A model generated the notes under the pieces. That model was not told the DNA's origin. It saw only the letters and a program-made list of their open reading frames with translations, and made no database searches. Both the position numbers and the translations under genes were made by a program. From Chryseobacterium binzhouense (GTDB taxonomy: Bacteria > Bacteroidota > Bacteroidia > Flavobacteriales > Weeksellaceae): DNA of 64,000 nt. Below are positions 62,360-64,000 of the stretch, one piece after another. The first letter of the stretch is position 1; every line of letters begins with the position of its first letter. The stretch lies in contig NZ_VKOG01000002.1 of assembly GCF_007474545.1 (NCBI RefSeq), forward strand, positions 186,001 to 250,000. Direction: 5' to 3'.

Positions 62360-62623
62360 TTATTTTTGATTTGATTGCTCTGTTTTTATTGCCTTTTTTT
62401 CACGAGAGTAAACCCACACTGACAACAGCCCGAAAATAATCAGTGCATAAGCTATCCATTTACCAACTCGTTCAAGAAACTTAATGGTGACCTGCTTTTC
62501 ATAAGACGAAAAGCCCTCTGCACCAGAGTGACTTCTTCTATAAAACTTTCTTCGGTTAATCCAGTAACGGAGTGCCAAACCTGCAACTAAAGATATTATC
62601 CCTATAACCAATGAAGAAATCAT
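62360..62623 (-). CDS. Small two-helix membrane protein of the ICE transfer region
   Basis: An 87-residue protein with two predicted membrane helices (about residues 3-19 and 53-70) separated by a basic loop (RYWINRRKFYRRSHSGAEGF). Homologues are frequent at this spot in CTnDOT-like ICEs and are sometimes labelled as molybdenum ABC transporter permease, which the sequence does not support. A role in conjugation is likely from position but not shown. Confidence 0.68.
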   Translation of the reverse strand: MISSLVIGIISLVAGLALRYWINRRKFYRRSHSGAEGFSSYEKQVTIKFLERVGKWIAYALIIFGLLSVWVYSREKKAIKTEQSNQK

Positions 62624-62687
62624 AACAAAATCACTTTAAATTCACATTTTAAATTTACAAAATAATTTTCCCACTCATTATCCTAAA

Positions 62688-62722
62688 AAAGAAATCCTGC
62701 CTTTTTATGACAGGATTTCTTT
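62688..62722 (-). terminator. Hairpin terminator after traQ
   Basis: AAAGAAATCCTG and CAGGATTTCTTT form a perfect 12-base stem 7 bases past the traQ stop. Confidence 0.8.
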
Positions 62723-62728
62723 TTCTTT

Positions 62729-63178
62729 TTAATCACTACTATTGAACTGAAAACTCAATTGTTTTTCGTTCCCAAAACTATCCGAAATCCAAACGTCAAA
62801 GGATTGTGAAACTGCTGAAGTTGAAGTATAATACAATCGAAATTGTTCCGATGCCAAAGGATACAAATCATTCGGAAGATACGGAGGCTCATTATAATAC
62901 TGCAAAGTACCTTGTCCGTCGAATTGGAAGTAGCGTAGGAAATATTGTGTGTTGCTGTAATTTCCTGTACGCTGTATGGTAATGCGTATCTCAACGGTCT
63001 GCCCATTGGTAACATCTTTAGGCACTGGCATTACATTGACCTCGAAAGGAAAATCGTTCTTTATTTCGAGTTCATCATCTTTGCTACAAGATACCAAAGT
63101 AACCGAAGCTGTAAAGATTGCCAATAGTACATATATCGCTAGTAATCCTATTCTGAATTTATTAAATATTGCTATCAT
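62729..63178 (-). CDS. traQ: Conjugative transposon protein TraQ
   Basis: A 149-residue envelope protein (DUF3872/TraQ family) of the Bacteroidota conjugation apparatus. A hydrophobic N-terminus ends in LVSC, a probable lipoprotein signal with lipidation at Cys31, and the mature part is predicted all-beta (FEVNVMPVPKDVTNGQTVEIRITI). It follows traO by 11 bases, the standard order in CTnDOT-like elements. Confidence 0.85.
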   Translation of the reverse strand: MIAIFNKFRIGLLAIYVLLAIFTASVTLVSCSKDDELEIKNDFPFEVNVMPVPKDVTNGQTVEIRITIQRTGNYSNTQYFLRYFQFDGQGTLQYYNEPPYLPNDLYPLASEQFRLYYTSTSAVSQSFDVWISDSFGNEKQLSFQFNSSD

Positions 63179-63189
63179 CGTTTTATGTT

Positions 63190-63750
63190 TTAAAAGTTAA
63201 ACCTTAATCCCACACCTGCGGACAGTCGGAACTGTCGCAAATCTGTACTCCATAACACTTTGGTACGCCCTTGCAAAACCAATACAAATCTGTCAGACAG
63301 GTACGTTTCAAAGGTCAGGCGACCACCGGCACCGTAAATGAAATTATCCTCACTCATTATTTTCGCACCATCATACAGCATCGTTTCGCCACGGTTGATG
63401 TTTTCGTAACCAACAACACCTGTTATCCCGGCATTTAGCGTGATATTCTTACGGGCATCACCTAATAAAAAGAAACTGTAACCTCCTTCTGCCGTATAGG
63501 TTTCCTGCGGTATACGGAGGTCTTTATAATCGTGGTATTGATGCGTGTATTCCAACGCCCAAAGCTGATAGTTACCGTTTTTGCCGTTTACGGTCATTGC
63601 TACATTGATGTAATAATCGTTGCTGATTTTATCATCAGACAAAATGCCTGTGCTTATCTCCAAACCTTTTTGTTTAGGTAGCATTCTTTGTGCCTGTGTT
63701 ACTGTAATGGTCATAAAGAGCAACATCACGGTGTAGATATATTTTTTCAT
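63190..63750 (-). CDS. traO: Conjugal transfer protein TraO
   Basis: A 186-residue protein with a signal peptide (cleavage near residue 20, TVTQAQR) and a beta-rich, outer-membrane-like mature part ending in an aromatic residue (GVGLRFNF). The start RMLPKQKGLEISTGILS is typical of TraO of CTnDOT-like elements. It lies between traN and traQ and is part of the envelope-spanning mating channel. Confidence 0.88.
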   Translation of the reverse strand: MKKYIYTVMLLFMTITVTQAQRMLPKQKGLEISTGILSDDKISNDYYINVAMTVNGKNGNYQLWALEYTHQYHDYKDLRIPQETYTAEGGYSFFLLGDARKNITLNAGITGVVGYENINRGETMLYDGAKIMSEDNFIYGAGGRLTFETYLSDRFVLVLQGRTKVLWSTDLRQFRLSAGVGLRFNF

Positions 63751-63771
63751 TGTAATTGCTTTAAAAGGTTA

Positions 63772-64000
63772 TTAAAATTTCAGGTGCATATCATTGATTA
63801 CACGGGCTTTGATCAAGTCCGAATTTTCCACCTGAAGCGTTTGGTGTCGTCCGCCGTTTTTCTCAAAGATTTCAATCAGCAACACCTTATTGTCGGCAAT
63901 GGTAAACTGGTCTAACAGAAAAACATTTTGCTCGGTAGATTGTCCGTTTATTCCGTCTTCCAAAGGCTTATAAGTGCGAAGCGGTATCATAGGTCGTTCC
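63772..64000 (-). CDS. traN: Conjugative transposon protein TraN, C-terminal end only
   Basis: The last 76 codons of a gene whose start lies beyond the right edge. The frame continues past the Met at 63990 (ERPMIPLRTYKPLED), so that Met is internal. The sequence LLIEIFEKNGGRHQTLQVENSD and position directly before traO match the C-terminus of TraN, a VirB9-like component of the mating apparatus in CTnDOT-type ICEs. Confidence 0.8.
   Translation of the reverse strand, partial: ERPMIPLRTYKPLEDGINGQSTEQNVFLLDQFTIADNKVLLIEIFEKNGGRHQTLQVENSDLIKARVINDMHLKF

Larger units (their letters stand above)
44749..64000. mobile_element. Integrative conjugative element (CTnDOT-like), left end and interior; right end outside the window
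   Basis: The left boundary is at or in tRNA-Pro. The element then contains serine recombinases (44669-48053), ssb, DUF932, the PRTRC cassette, cargo (SulP transporter, IS110, Hachiman-type genes) and conjugation genes traQ, traO and traN on the minus strand. The transfer genes are of the Bacteroidota CTnDOT type, while the integrase is a serine recombinase, not the tyrosine IntDOT. Exact ends cannot be fixed because no second copy of the tRNA 3' end is in the window. Confidence 0.85.

Noticed and set aside
62360-62623. Molybdenum ABC transporter permease, the label often given to this small protein
   Set aside because: Only two helices and no permease motif; no ABC genes nearby.

Overview
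The window looks like a chromosomal segment of a Chryseobacterium-like member of the Flavobacteriia. The DNA is AT-rich. Promoters have the Bacteroidota form TTG-N20-TAnnTTTG, for example before the tRNAs at 44.5 kb, rpsF, ribBA and sulP. Lipoprotein signals end in a Cys after a short hydrophobic stretch, and the right-hand part is a CTnDOT-like conjugative element of the type found in this phylum. The species assignment is inference, since no rRNA lies in the window.

Layout. (1) 1-25.6 kb, minus strand: one long Wzx/Wzy-type surface polysaccharide (capsule or O-antigen) locus. It is read from the membrane 4,6-dehydratase at 25.6 kb down to an initiating sugar-phosphate transferase cut by the left edge. 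It holds the export and chain-length machinery (Wza, Wzc), GDP-mannose/GDP-fucose synthesis (ManC, a separate cupin, Gmd, Fcl), UDP-ManNAcA synthesis (WecB, WecC), a second nucleotide-sugar dehydrogenase, Wzx, Wzy and glycosyltransferases. It also holds an amidotransferase/HisH/HisF trio that probably makes an acetamidino sugar, a two-domain oxidoreductase and a heparinase-like protein. (2) 25.8-44.4 kb: ordinary chromosome with prmA, a thioredoxin-like protein, two MITE-like repeats, rpsF-rpsR-rplI, a RibBA with a degenerate second domain, a luciferase-like oxidoreductase, a Pit phosphate transporter with its DUF47 partner, a DEAD-box helicase, a small second glycan cluster, aspA and a lipoprotein amidase. 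(3) 44.5-44.8 kb: tRNA-Ser(GCU), tRNA-Pro(UGG) and a terminator. (4) 44.7 kb to the right edge: an integrative conjugative element (ICE) starting at tRNA-Pro. It has two paralogous large serine recombinases plus a 52-residue protein, a structured non-coding stretch, ssb, DUF932, small ICE genes and a PRTRC cassette. Cargo follows (SulP transporter, IS110 transposase, a two-gene Hachiman-type defence system), then the conjugation operon (traQ, traO, traN) running off the right edge.

The most striking system is the PRTRC cassette at 51.5-55.0 kb. It encodes a ThiF/E1-like enzyme, a protein (PRTRC-B) with an E2-like Asn...Asp-Gly-x-x-Cys signature, and a 72-residue protein (PRTRC-C) that ends in a bare glycine. 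Together these look like a complete ubiquitin-like activation, carrier and modifier set of unknown target on a mobile element. The second is the HamA/HamB-type nuclease-helicase pair at 58.6-61.7 kb. The third is the integrase gene whose reading frame runs through tRNA-Pro, so its last residues depend on the integration site.
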